Part shown: piece by piece, positions 8,231 to 15,889 of the stretch
Layout of the letters: the number at the start of each line of letters is the position of its first letter
How positions within the stretch are numbered: position 1 is the first letter of the stretch
Origin: Prado023 sp963798745
Lineage (GTDB): Bacteria; Actinomycetota; Actinomycetes; S36-B12; CAIYMF01
DNA: 64,000 bases
Assembly (NCBI GenBank): GCA_963798745.1
Contig: CAWCUF010000003.1
Coordinates: 62,001 to 126,000, forward strand
Direction of reading: 5' to 3'
Made by a program: the position numbers and the translations under genes
The notes under the pieces: model-generated
The model's database searches: none
What the model was told of the DNA's origin: nothing
The model's input: only the letters and a program-made list of their open reading frames with translations

Positions 8231-9409
8231 GTGAACGCGGCATTGGCCAGGCTACGAGAGCTCGACGCCCAACGGCCCTGGGTCCTGGACTGCGTCCTGG
8301 CGGTGGCGATCTTCGTCGCGGCCGCTGTCTCGGCCGCGACCCCCTCCCCGGAGTACCGGTCCCCGGACGCGACCGTCTTCGTGCTGATCGCCCTGGGAGC
8401 CCTTCCCTACACCGTGCGTCGGCGGTGGCCGCTGCCGGTGATGGTGCTGGCGTCGATCCCAGTCGTCGCGCTGCTCGCGCTGGGGTACAGCTCCGCGGTG
8501 ATCGGAGCTGCCCTGTTCCTGGCCGCCTACACCGTGGCCGCCTACTCAGACCGGCGCATCACGTCGATGGCGGTCGGATATGCCGTGGTGGTGATGGTGG
8601 TCGTTGTCACGGTGGCTCCCACGGCCATGGGGATCGGCGCCGTGGTGACCAACGCCGCCCTGTTCACAGGGGCGTTCGCCCTGGGTCACGGCGCGCACGT
8701 CCGCCGCGAGAACGTTGCCCTGCTTCAGGAGCGCGCACAGCTGGCAGAGAAGGCCCGCGCCGAGGAGGCCCGCCACGCGGTGGCCGACGAGCGGCTGCGC
8801 ATCGCACAGGAGTTGCACGACGTGTTGGGGCATTCCTTGGGCGTCATCGCGCTGCAGGCCGGGGTCGGTGCGCACGTGATCGACGTCGATCCCGCGGAGG
8901 CCAAGGCGTCACTCGAGGCGATCTCCCGGACCAGCCGCTCCTCGCTGGCCGAGGTCCGTCGGATCCTCGGCGCCCTGCGCACGGACACCGGCGAGCGTGG
9001 GTACCACCCGCCGCTGGGGCTCGACGCCCTCGACGCACTGGCTGCGGAGCTGACCGAGGCCGGACTGCCGGTGCACGTCCAGGTCCAGGGCGTCCCCAAC
9101 CATGTGCCCGCAGCCCTCGACCTGACCGGGTACCGGGTCGTGCAGGAGGCCCTGACGAACGTGGTCAGGCACGCCGGTCCCGCGCAGGCTGATGTGACGG
9201 TGCTCTACGAGGACCGACAGGTCACAGTGCAGGTGAACGATGACGGTGCCGGGACCACGGCCCGGGGCAGCGCCCCGGGCGGTCATGGCCAGCTCGGGAT
9301 GCGCGAGCGGGTCGCGGTCTGGGGCGGCACTCTGGACACCGGTCCCCGCTCCGACGGTGGCTACCGGGTGACCGCGACCCTGCCCTACGAACCTCAGGAG
9401 GGACCATGA
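8231..9409 (+). CDS. Two-component sensor histidine kinase (NarL/DesK type)
   Basis: This 392-residue kinase has five or six membrane helices in the first 155 residues with hardly any loops, so it may sense a membrane or intramembrane signal. A short coiled linker (LLQERAQLAEKARAEEAR) leads to the HisKA_3 dimerisation helix, where ERLRIAQELHDVLGH places the phosphorylated histidine at about residue 196. The HATPase_c domain follows, with the N-box ALTNVVRHAG and glycine-rich GGHGQLGMRERV. The GTG at 8231 follows a short leader. The stop overlaps the response-regulator ATG by four bases. The 195-base divergent region with the 8036 gene probably carries both promoters. Confidence 0.92.
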   Translation: MNAALARLRELDAQRPWVLDCVLAVAIFVAAAVSAATPSPEYRSPDATVFVLIALGALPYTVRRRWPLPVMVLASIPVVALLALGYSSAVIGAALFLAAYTVAAYSDRRITSMAVGYAVVVMVVVVTVAPTAMGIGAVVTNAALFTGAFALGHGAHVRRENVALLQERAQLAEKARAEEARHAVADERLRIAQELHDVLGHSLGVIALQAGVGAHVIDVDPAEAKASLEAISRTSRSSLAEVRRILGALRTDTGERGYHPPLGLDALDALAAELTEAGLPVHVQVQGVPNHVPAALDLTGYRVVQEALTNVVRHAGPAQADVTVLYEDRQVTVQVNDDGAGTTARGSAPGGHGQLGMRERVAVWGGTLDTGPRSDGGYRVTATLPYEPQEGP

Positions 9410-10074
9410 TCCGCGTGGCCGTCGTTGATGATGAGGCTCTCGTCCGCCGCGGTCTCACGGTCCTGCTCCGCCTCGAACCAGGACTCGATGTCGTGGGGGA
9501 GGCCGAGGATGGAGCCAGCGCGATCGCCCTGGTGCGCCGGGAGCACCCCGACGTGGTGCTCATGGACATCCGAATGCCCGGAACCGACGGGCTGGCCGCG
9601 ACCCGGGCGCTCATGGCGGACCCGGACACCGCCGCCACCCGCGTGATCATCCTGACCACCTTCGACCTCGACGAGTACGTCTTCGGCGGGCTCCGGGCAG
9701 GTGCCAGCGGGTTCCTGCCCAAGGACACCACTCCCGAGGAGCTGCTCACCGCGATCCGCGTCGTGGCAGACGGGGATTCCCTGCTCGCCCCCAAGGCCAC
9801 CCGGCGCCTCATCGAGGAGTTCGTCCGCCAGTCACCGGTCCCCCAGCCCACCCGGCCCCCGGGCCTCGACCAACTGACCGACCGCGAGATCGAGGTCCTG
9901 CGTGCCGTGGCCCGCGGGCACTCCAACGTCGAGATCGCCGACGAACTGGTCATCACCTACGCCACCGCCAAGTCCCACGTCAGCAGCCTGCTGGCCAAGC
10001 TCCAGGTCCGCGACCGGGCACAACTGGTCATGCTGGCCTACGAGCACGGCGTCGTCACCCCCACCCGGGAATGA
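9406..10074 (+). CDS. LuxR/NarL-type response regulator
   Basis: The 222-residue protein has a receiver domain (residues 1-120) with acidic DDE at 8-10, phosphoacceptor Asp54 in LMDIRMPG and the conserved Thr and Lys in TTFD and LPKD. A C-terminal LuxR-type helix-turn-helix follows (LTDREIEVLRAVARG, then NVEIADELVITYATAKSHV). It is the cognate partner of the kinase whose stop overlaps its ATG. Likely targets include the divergent hydrolase operon, by proximity only. Confidence 0.93.
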   Translation: MIRVAVVDDEALVRRGLTVLLRLEPGLDVVGEAEDGASAIALVRREHPDVVLMDIRMPGTDGLAATRALMADPDTAATRVIILTTFDLDEYVFGGLRAGASGFLPKDTTPEELLTAIRVVADGDSLLAPKATRRLIEEFVRQSPVPQPTRPPGLDQLTDREIEVLRAVARGHSNVEIADELVITYATAKSHVSSLLAKLQVRDRAQLVMLAYEHGVVTPTRE

Positions 10075-10120
10075 GCGGACCTGCCGGCGCCGAGACCACA
10101 ACCAGGCCACCCCGGCACCC

Positions 10121-10210
10121 CTAGTGCAACCGGGCCGGGAGCCGGGGACGCGCGACCACATTCAGCCGCAGGCATGGCACATGCAACTTCAGACGCGTCC
10201 GTTCCAGCGC
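10121..10210 (-). pseudogene. Remnant of a LAL/MalT-type LuxR regulator N-terminus, copy 1
   Basis: Minus-strand translation ends in LKLHVPCLRLNVVARPRLP and then ARLH and a stop at 10121. This matches the first residues of large ATP-binding (LAL, MalT-like) LuxR regulators, whose N-termini typically read TKLxxPRxRPxxVxRPRLxxRL. Only about 25 residues remain, and no start or downstream ATPase domain is present. A second copy of the same fragment lies at 12219-12350. The rest of the gap between 10075 and 10448 shows no gene. Confidence 0.55.
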
Positions 10211-10448
10211 ACGAGGTGGCCGCCCGCGCCAAGCGGGAGCCAGAAGAGGTCGACCCAAGCCTTGAGTACATCGCCGATGTCGCTCACCGCAGCCAGTCAA
10301 GCACCCGGCACCGAGGCCGCCAACGACCCGAACGGCCTGCACTGACAAGCCGCTGGCCCACGACCCGCGATCACTCCGCTCGCCATGCCGGGGGGGCACC
10401 ACATCGACACCTGCGGCCCTGGCCGCGATCACGGGCTCGATCGCGTGT

Positions 10449-10769
10449 TCAGAAGTTGCCCGTGGCGATCTCCGAGAGCAGCAAGCCAAGAGGAAGCAGT
10501 CCGACAACGGAGCGCTCATGGTGACCGATGATCGCGACCAAACCGGTGACGACGGCGGTGACCCCGCACGCCCAGATGCCCAACCCCCAGACCAGCTGCG
10601 CCCAGCTGTCGGTGTAGCTCTGGGCCGGTTCGACGAGGCCGACCGCGAAGGAAAGCACGAGCAGGACGACACCTGCCACGAACAACCCTGCGAACGTGAT
10701 CGCCCGCCGACCGACGCGCGACTCCGGCCACCCCCGCATGTGGAGATGGCAGCTGGAATGCGTGCTCAT
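10449..10769 (-). CDS. Small membrane protein, hypothetical
   Basis: The 106-residue product has three hydrophobic segments (about residues 24-46, 60-82 and 89-101) after a basic N-terminus with CHLHMRGWPESRVGRR. I recognise no family. No good ribosome-binding site precedes the first ATG. An internal ATG at 10739, just before RGWPESR, is an equally good start. It lies between a regulator remnant and a TetR gene. Confidence 0.5.
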   Translation of the reverse strand: MSTHSSCHLHMRGWPESRVGRRAITFAGLFVAGVVLLVLSFAVGLVEPAQSYTDSWAQLVWGLGIWACGVTAVVTGLVAIIGHHERSVVGLLPLGLLLSEIATGNF

Positions 10770-10887
10770 ACATTGAGTCTCGTCGGGGCGTGGCCGACAC
10801 CAGAGTCCGAAGTCCCGGCATCCGAACAGCGCTCAGGTGATGCGTTCCAAGGGGCTGCACTGATCGTGGGGGAACGCGGTTGGTCGC

Positions 10888-11553
10888 TCAGTCGAGGAGT
10901 CGTTCCAGGCTGTCGAGGATCAGGTCGAGGCCGAACTCGAAGTCGGTATCCGGGTCGTACCCACCCAGCTGGATGTAGCGGGTGATGACCTCGGTGAGTT
11001 GGGGGAACTGATCGGTGGGGATCTCGGACAGCATTGCCTCAGCCGTCTCGGGTGAGCCGGGCTCACCACTGGACAGGTTGAACTGCTGGCGGGCGAATCC
11101 GTAGACGTAGCTGTCGATCGCGGAGAACGCATGCACGGCCACGTCGACGGAGAACCCGGCCCGCCGCAGCGTCCCGATCACCCACTCGAAGTAGCGCAGC
11201 CTCTCGGGCCCGCTGCTGGTGCGCGAATCCACCAGCTGACTGGCCCAGGGGTGCCGCGCGAACACCCGCTGGGCTGATCGGGCCCTGGTGCGCATCGCGT
11301 CCGACCAGTGGTCCTCGCCGGTGGGCAGGTCGATCTCCCCTACGACCAGATCGACGATGCCGTTGAGGAGGTCGTCCTTGTTGTCGACATGGTTGTAGAG
11401 CGACATCGCGTCCACGCCGAGGTGCCGGCCGAGCTCGCGCATGCTCAGCGCGTCGATCCCACGCTCGTCAGCGAGGACCAGGGCTGCTCGCAGCACCCGA
11501 TCCCGGGTCAGCGTCTCTCGTTTCGGGTGCGTCGGTGCCCGGCGTCTGCCCAT
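10888..11553 (-). CDS. TetR-family repressor (TetR_C-like)
   Basis: The 221-residue protein has an N-terminal helix-turn-helix (residues 17-65) with SMRELGRHLGVDAMSLYNHV, the form seen in TetR-class regulators with the TetR_C effector domain (VDAMSLYNHVDNKDDLL). The C-terminal region (about 80-215) is all-helical and would bind a ligand and form the dimer. The gene is divergent from a DUF4386-like membrane-protein gene, and a long palindrome lies in the intergenic region at 11615-11647. Autoregulation and repression of the divergent gene are inferred from this arrangement. Confidence 0.9.
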   Translation of the reverse strand: MGRRRAPTHPKRETLTRDRVLRAALVLADERGIDALSMRELGRHLGVDAMSLYNHVDNKDDLLNGIVDLVVGEIDLPTGEDHWSDAMRTRARSAQRVFARHPWASQLVDSRTSSGPERLRYFEWVIGTLRRAGFSVDVAVHAFSAIDSYVYGFARQQFNLSSGEPGSPETAEAMLSEIPTDQFPQLTEVITRYIQLGGYDPDTDFEFGLDLILDSLERLLD

Positions 11554-11614
11554 CGGTCACTTCCGTTCCTGCCCGGTCTCGCGTGGTGGTGGCCACGGGC
11601 CATCAAGGTGGGCG

Positions 11615-11647
11615 CCTACGGCGTAAGTACTTTACTTACACCGTAGG
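11615..11647. promoter_or_regulatory. Palindromic TetR operator
   Basis: Two 15-base arms, CCTACGGCGTAAGTA and TACTTACACCGTAGG, are separated by three bases and match as an inverted repeat at 14 of 15 positions. The site lies between the divergent TetR gene (start 11553) and the membrane-protein gene (start 11711), the normal place for a TetR operator. GTAAGTA/TACTTAC half-sites are common in TetR operators. A full repeat of this length in such GC-rich DNA is unlikely by chance. Confidence 0.75.
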
Positions 11648-11710
11648 TAATGGTACCCGCCCCAGGCCCGCCCGGCAAGGCAGGGTGTGGTGCCAATTGA
11701 GTGGGAGGCA

Positions 11711-12301
11711 ATGATGAACACGTCCAGTCACATGACCGCAGCCCAGCAGCGGGGAGGCGGGGTCGCGGCGCTGTACCTGGGTGCAGCGTTCCTGCTGGCG
11801 ATGCCGTTCTTCCTGGTGGTGGTCAACTATCCAGCCGCCACCGACGCGACCGAGAAGGTCGCGCTGCTCGCGTCACACCACGCCAGCATGCACGGGATGT
11901 ACCTGATCACCTACGTGCTCTTCGGCGTCGTCCTGGCGGTCCTGGCCCTGGCCCTGCACGCGCGGTTGAGATCCGCGGCGCCGGCGCTGATGCAGGTGGC
12001 CACCGCCGTGGGCGTGATGTGGGCCGTCGTCCTGGTCGCCAGCGGCATGGTCTTCAACGCGGGCATGGCCGCCGTCGTCGCCCTCCACCCCGCGAACCCG
12101 GATCAGGCGCAGTCCATGTGGCAGGCCATCGAACACGCACTGCCTACCGGTTCCACCCCCACAGCGGCGCCGTCCCGGCCTAGCGCAAGCACCAGCAGCG
12201 CGGGCCCTCACGATCCCCCTATTCGGGGACCAACCGGGCCGTCAGCCGGGACCGCGCGACCACATTCGGCCGCAGACGCGGTACCTGCAACTTGGCGTTG
12301 A
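11711..12301 (+). pseudogene. DUF4386-like membrane protein, C-terminus lost
   Basis: An ATG preceded by GGGAGG begins a protein with at least three membrane helices (about residues 17-38, 57-79 and 88-114) and the family-like motif MVFNAGMAAVVAL. Sensible sequence ends at about residue 144 (QAIEHA, near 12141). The remaining 50 residues are a proline-, serine- and threonine-rich read-through into unrelated DNA, which includes a regulator remnant on the other strand. Related proteins continue with two or more further helices. The gene was therefore cut by a rearrangement. Its TetR regulator and operator remain. Confidence 0.6.
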
Positions 12302-12350
12302 TCACCAGCGAGGTCCCCTCGACCCAGTGCAGCCCCACCCGAGTGGCCAT
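12219..12350 (-). pseudogene. Remnant of a LAL/MalT-type LuxR regulator N-terminus, copy 2
   Basis: A 43-codon minus-strand frame begins at an ATG (12350) and contains LVINAKLQVPRLRPNVVAR, then SRLTARLVPE and a TAG stop at 12219. This matches the opening of LAL-type LuxR regulators and copy 1 at 10121. The plus-strand DNA shared by the two copies includes CGCGACCACATTC and flanking bases. The AAA+ ATPase, TPR and LuxR domains are absent. The truncated membrane-protein frame runs across it on the opposite strand. Confidence 0.5.
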
Positions 12351-12640
12351 CCGGTCATGCCACCATGCCGGCGTGCCAATCCCCCGCACCAGCCCTCACG
12401 GCCAAGCCCCACCGCGTCCACGTGTTCGGACCCAGGTTGCGGTTACCGCCGGCGACCCGATGCACAGCCCCACCATCGAGGGACCCGAGAGCCTGGACGC
12501 GTAGGGTGGCACCGGGTCACGAGCACCGACGCTGACTCGTGGATGGCCTATCTCATTGGCGAGCGAATGACCCCACCAACCTTTCAATATGGGCGACTTC
12601 TATACCTTTTCAACACCACAACTGCTATCTTGAAGGAGCA
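12351..12640. promoter_or_regulatory. Gap with AT-richer promoter region of the toxin-antitoxin pair
   Basis: No gene is visible here. The last 90 bases before the BrnT ATG are clearly less GC-rich than the surroundings (for example TTTCAATATGG at 12585, TTCTATACCTTTTC near 12598 and CTATCTTGAAGGAG before the start). This is the expected location of a promoter and of an operator for the BrnA antitoxin. GAAGGAG at 12632-12638 is a good ribosome-binding site. Confidence 0.4.
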
Positions 12641-12905
12641 ATGCCGACCTTCGGGTTCGACCCCGTCAAGAGCGCGGCCAACCGCGCCAAGCACGGGATC
12701 GACTTCGTTGCCGGACAAGCACTCTGGCAGGACGACGGTGCAATCGAAGCGCCAGCCCGAACCGAGGGTGAACCGCGGTTCCTCGTCGTGGGCCATCGGA
12801 GAGACCACGTGGGCAGCGATCATCACCTACCGCAGGGACACCATCCGCATCATCTCGATCAGACGGGCACGCCAGGAGGAAGTAGCCAGATATGAAGGCA
12901 ACTGA
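12641..12905 (+). pseudogene. brnT: BrnT-family toxin with a frameshift
   Basis: The first 51 residues (containing SAANRAKHGIDFV and GEPRFLVVG) match the N-terminal half of BrnT, a RelE-like ribonuclease toxin. The second half (IGETTWAAIITYRRDTIRI, then ISIRRARQEEVARYE) is in the next frame. The junction is at 12791-12800. Restoring two bases, for example an AT pair lost from GGCCATATCGGA, gives a full toxin of about 88 residues. The stop of the shifted frame at 12905 overlaps the antitoxin start at 12892, as in intact brnTA operons. The toxin is therefore probably inactive, or the base call is wrong. Confidence 0.75.
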
Positions 12906-13119
12906 GCTCGACCAGCGCTTCGACGCAGGTGAGGACATCAGCGAGGTCGTCGACTGGGACTCCGCGCGGAGGATCAACCGCGAGCCCCGCCGGGTCAACG
13001 TCGACTTCCCGGCATGGATGGTCGCCTCAATGGATCAGGAGGCCGACCGGCTCGGCATCTCCAGGCAGGCACTGATCAAGGTGTGGATCGCCGAACGACT
13101 GGAACACAAGGCAGGCTGA
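12892..13119 (+). CDS. brnA: BrnA-like antitoxin with ribbon-helix-helix
   Basis: The 75-residue protein starts MKATELDQRFDAGEDISEVV, like BrnA antitoxins. It ends with a CopG/MetJ-type ribbon-helix-helix: the strand RRVNVDFPAWMV, then helices DQEADRLGISRQALIKVWIAERL. BrnA neutralises BrnT and represses the operon. The frame is open and complete, so the antitoxin seems intact although its toxin is frameshifted. It overlaps the end of the toxin gene by 14 bases. Confidence 0.85.
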   Translation: MKATELDQRFDAGEDISEVVDWDSARRINREPRRVNVDFPAWMVASMDQEADRLGISRQALIKVWIAERLEHKAG

Positions 13120-13212
13120 CCCCGCGGGGCCCCAACCCGAGCAGCAGTCCAGTTCTCCCGCCAAGTCAATTGGGCTACAAACTGGGCTACGGAAGCCCGT
13201 TCCCGGGATCAC

Positions 13213-13625
13213 TCACCCCATCAACGTTCCCGCTCCCGCCAGGGTGGTGAACCCCATATCGCGCCCGGCGCCCCTTGTCGCCCAGGCGATCGAGAGCGCG
13301 GCGGCGCCGAGGGCGCCTTTGAGCCAGCGATCCCCGGGGCGGGTCTTGCTCGACTTCGACCGGCCCGCGGACTCGTGGTGACCGGGGCAGACCCCTGCCC
13401 AGGAGGCGAGCTGATGTCGGTGGCCACGACCGACAGTGTGATCCCGGCGTCCTCCAGGACTCCAAGCGCTGCACTTCCCGGGTCCGTTCCCGGGTGATCG
13501 CGGTCAGGGTACGGGTCAGGTCACGCAACTGGCGGATCGGTTCCGGGGGCACGAACGAGGCCCGAAGCGACCCGTGGGCCGCCAACTGCGCCAGCGACGC
13601 CGCACCGGAGACGTCGGTCCGCCGC
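13213..13625 (-). mobile_element. IS110-family transposase remnant
   Basis: Three minus-strand pieces of an IS110 transposase are found in order. First comes RRTDVSGAASLAQLAAHG with LRASFVPPEPIRQLRDLTR and ERTREVQRLE. Then, after a frameshift near 13455, VLEDAGITLSVVATDIS follows. Then a short in-frame C-terminal part appears (QLASWAGVCPGHHESAG, KTRPGDRWLKGALGAA) ending at 13213. The second and third parts are normally about 100 residues apart, so there is an internal deletion. The N-terminal DEDD region is missing. No element ends or flanking repeats were recognised. The remnant is immobile. Confidence 0.8.
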
Positions 13626-13714
13626 AGTCCACGGCCACAGGGTCCCAGCTCCAGACCCAGGCACCAGAGGGGAATCCTCCCGTCCCACGGCGGCCGCCCC
13701 GCGGCCCCGGTCAC

Positions 13715-14452
13715 TCAGTCCCACACCACCGCGGTGGGCCATCGGTCATCACGCCCCAGGCAGGGCTTGCCCACCTCGGGCCCGGCATCGACGAGGTGCG
13801 GTTCGAGATCTCCGCGCAGATGGGCCGCGATGAGGGCGGTCACCGTGGCCCGGGCGGCCTGCGGGTCCGGTCCCCCACCGCACAGCGCCCGACCCCAGCG
13901 CAGCGCCCGACCGGTGAGCACATCAGCATGGCCGCACTCCTGGACCGTGACGTGGATCCGGCGCGGTGCTGCGGTGGCGAACCGCTGGTGGTTCACCCCC
14001 GCCGGGGCACACCGGGAGCTGATCCCGGCGCCGATCACCAGGCATTCCAGGGAGAACTGCGGGGGACGGGCCGCCACCTCGCGGGGACCTGGGCTGCCCA
14101 CCGGGTCGATCAGGACCAGGCCCGCGGGCCGGGCGTCCCTCTCGAGGGCCTCGGCTGCCAGCCACGCAGCCTGCCCGCCCCGCGAGTGGCCCGCCAACCA
14201 CACCGGTACCTCCGACCGGGAGAGGTTCGCAACCAGGTCCGCAGCCTCCTGTGCCTCCTGCGCCACCGAGTACCGACCTGTGAGCACATCTGGGCCGATG
14301 CGGTACAGCTGGGGGACGACCACCCGCAAGCCGGGATCGGATACGGGCAGGGGGCTGACCAGGCCGGTGTAGGAATCAGCGGGGGTGACGAAACCTGGCA
14401 GCAGGACCAGCACCCGGTCGCCCCCGTTCCCCAGATCAAGACCACGCCGCAT
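13715..14452 (-). CDS. Chlorophyllase-like alpha/beta hydrolase
   Basis: This 245-residue soluble protein has the alpha/beta hydrolase fold. It has the oxyanion region VLLPGFVTPADSY and the nucleophile elbow GHSRGGQAAW (serine in GHSRG), and the acid strand includes VLIDPVGSP. A C-terminal histidine candidate lies in QECGHADVLTG. The order and the PxGS-type spacing fit the chlorophyllase/PHB-depolymerase-like group. GGGAG seven bases before the ATG supports the start. The gene adjoins an IS110 remnant, and its GC content and codon use look like its neighbours. The substrate is unknown. Confidence 0.75.
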   Translation of the reverse strand: MRRGLDLGNGGDRVLVLLPGFVTPADSYTGLVSPLPVSDPGLRVVVPQLYRIGPDVLTGRYSVAQEAQEAADLVANLSRSEVPVWLAGHSRGGQAAWLAAEALERDARPAGLVLIDPVGSPGPREVAARPPQFSLECLVIGAGISSRCAPAGVNHQRFATAAPRRIHVTVQECGHADVLTGRALRWGRALCGGGPDPQAARATVTALIAAHLRGDLEPHLVDAGPEVGKPCLGRDDRWPTAVVWD

Positions 14453-14638
14453 CGGGCATCTCCCTCACTGTCATGCCCGCCGGGCGGCACCTCCGCACAC
14501 AGGCCTGGGGACTACAAGCAGCCACGGGGTTGGCCCCACCTTTCCGCCCGACGGCGCGGACCAGGTCGTCGACGATGTCGTCAACGACCTCATCCCCTGG
14601 CCGCTGGCCCAGACCTCGGGGTGTTCGCGATGCCCCGA

Positions 14639-15889
14639 TCACCCCGGTAGGGAATCCATCGCGCGGGCGTGTTCGCCGGTGAGGGCGGGACTGTGCAGCG
14701 CGTGCCGGACCCGGTCGGCGAGGATGTCCACCAGCAGCGGTTCGGTGTTCCAGCCGCTGACGTTGATGACCTCGAGCGCCGTTCCCTTCGCGCCCTTGCG
14801 GATCAGTTCCGGTGTGTCGTGCAGCGAGTGCAGCGAATCGGCGCTGATCGTCACTGGGACCCCGATGACGACCGTCGCACCCCTGGTCGCGAGTTCGCGG
14901 ACCCGATCCGGCACCTTCGGGGTGCGGAAGCTCATCCAGGCGTCCGAGACGAGATCGTGGCGGAATCCGTCGGCGATCAGCAGTGCGCGGATGTCGTCGC
15001 GGAACTGCTGCTCCTGCTGGGTCTCGGTCGGGTGGGTCGCGTCCCACTGGCGCGGCTGGCCGTGCCCGACGAGCATCACCCCCACCGTGCGCAGGTCGCG
15101 ACCCTCGGCGGCGCGCTGCACCTTGTCGGCGATCATCCGGGCCAGGCGCGGGTCGTCCCAGAGCACCGGGGTCCGGATCGAACGGATGCCCGCCTGCGTG
15201 AGCCCCATGGCCTGGTCCATGGCGTCGGCCTCGGCGGTGTGGTCGGAGTCGGTCAGGAAGACAGTGAGCAGGACCAGGTCAGTGGCGCCGTCGCGCACGG
15301 CCTCGGCGATAGCGGACCTCAGTGGCGGGTCCGCATCCAGGAAGGAGACATACCAGCGGAGGTCACCATGGCCGACCGCCCGCTCGACCGCGTCCATCGT
15401 CTCGGCGTGAATGGCGCAATGGGGGCTGAGCACGACTGCGTCGAATGAGCTCTTGATGCCGGCGAGGATGAAGGGCCAGACTGGCCTGGGCGGGAAGCTG
15501 GGAACGGTGCGCTTGAGCTCGAAGAGCATGTTGACCCAGGGCTCGGCCTCGTAGGTCGACGGTTCGCCGTGGGTGAAGTAGACCACAGCGGTCCGGCGCG
15601 GCGCCGTGTCGGCAAGGGCGGCGACGGGCACAGGGGTCCGATCCGGTTCCTGCATGGCCCGGTAGGTGGCCGCCGTCCAGCCGCCGAGGGCTCCCAGGCC
15701 AACCGAGCTGAGCGCGGCGATGGGTGCGACCGGTCCACCTGCGGCCGCCAGTGACGCGATACCGGCGCCCACAGCGATCGGTGCGGCAGATGCCGCCCGG
15801 CCCGTCCCGGGGCGCACCATCAGGTGCACCGACGCCCAACCTGCAGTAGCCCCGAGCCCGCCGAGCCCGACAATCCATGGCCTACTCAT
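14639..15889 (-). CDS. Membrane-anchored ferrochelatase-like protein
   Basis: The 416-residue protein begins with two or three hydrophobic segments in the first 75 residues, then a domain related to ferrochelatases (chelatase fold). It contains YFTHGEPSTYEAEPW, SPHCAIHAETMDAVERA and the second-half signature VGHGQPRQWDATHPTE. It differs from the haem enzyme at 33325-34368 in lacking the usual metal-site context (HSIP) and the C-terminal cysteines. Its substrate may not be a porphyrin. The ATG at 15889 follows GGAAGAGG, and the gene overlaps the upstream dikinase gene by eight bases. It is the last gene of a three-gene operon. Confidence 0.7.
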   Translation of the reverse strand: MSRPWIVGLGGLGATAGWASVHLMVRPGTGRAASAAPIAVGAGIASLAAAGGPVAPIAALSSVGLGALGGWTAATYRAMQEPDRTPVPVAALADTAPRRTAVVYFTHGEPSTYEAEPWVNMLFELKRTVPSFPPRPVWPFILAGIKSSFDAVVLSPHCAIHAETMDAVERAVGHGDLRWYVSFLDADPPLRSAIAEAVRDGATDLVLLTVFLTDSDHTAEADAMDQAMGLTQAGIRSIRTPVLWDDPRLARMIADKVQRAAEGRDLRTVGVMLVGHGQPRQWDATHPTETQQEQQFRDDIRALLIADGFRHDLVSDAWMSFRTPKVPDRVRELATRGATVVIGVPVTISADSLHSLHDTPELIRKGAKGTALEVINVSGWNTEPLLVDILADRVRHALHSPALTGEHARAMDSLPG

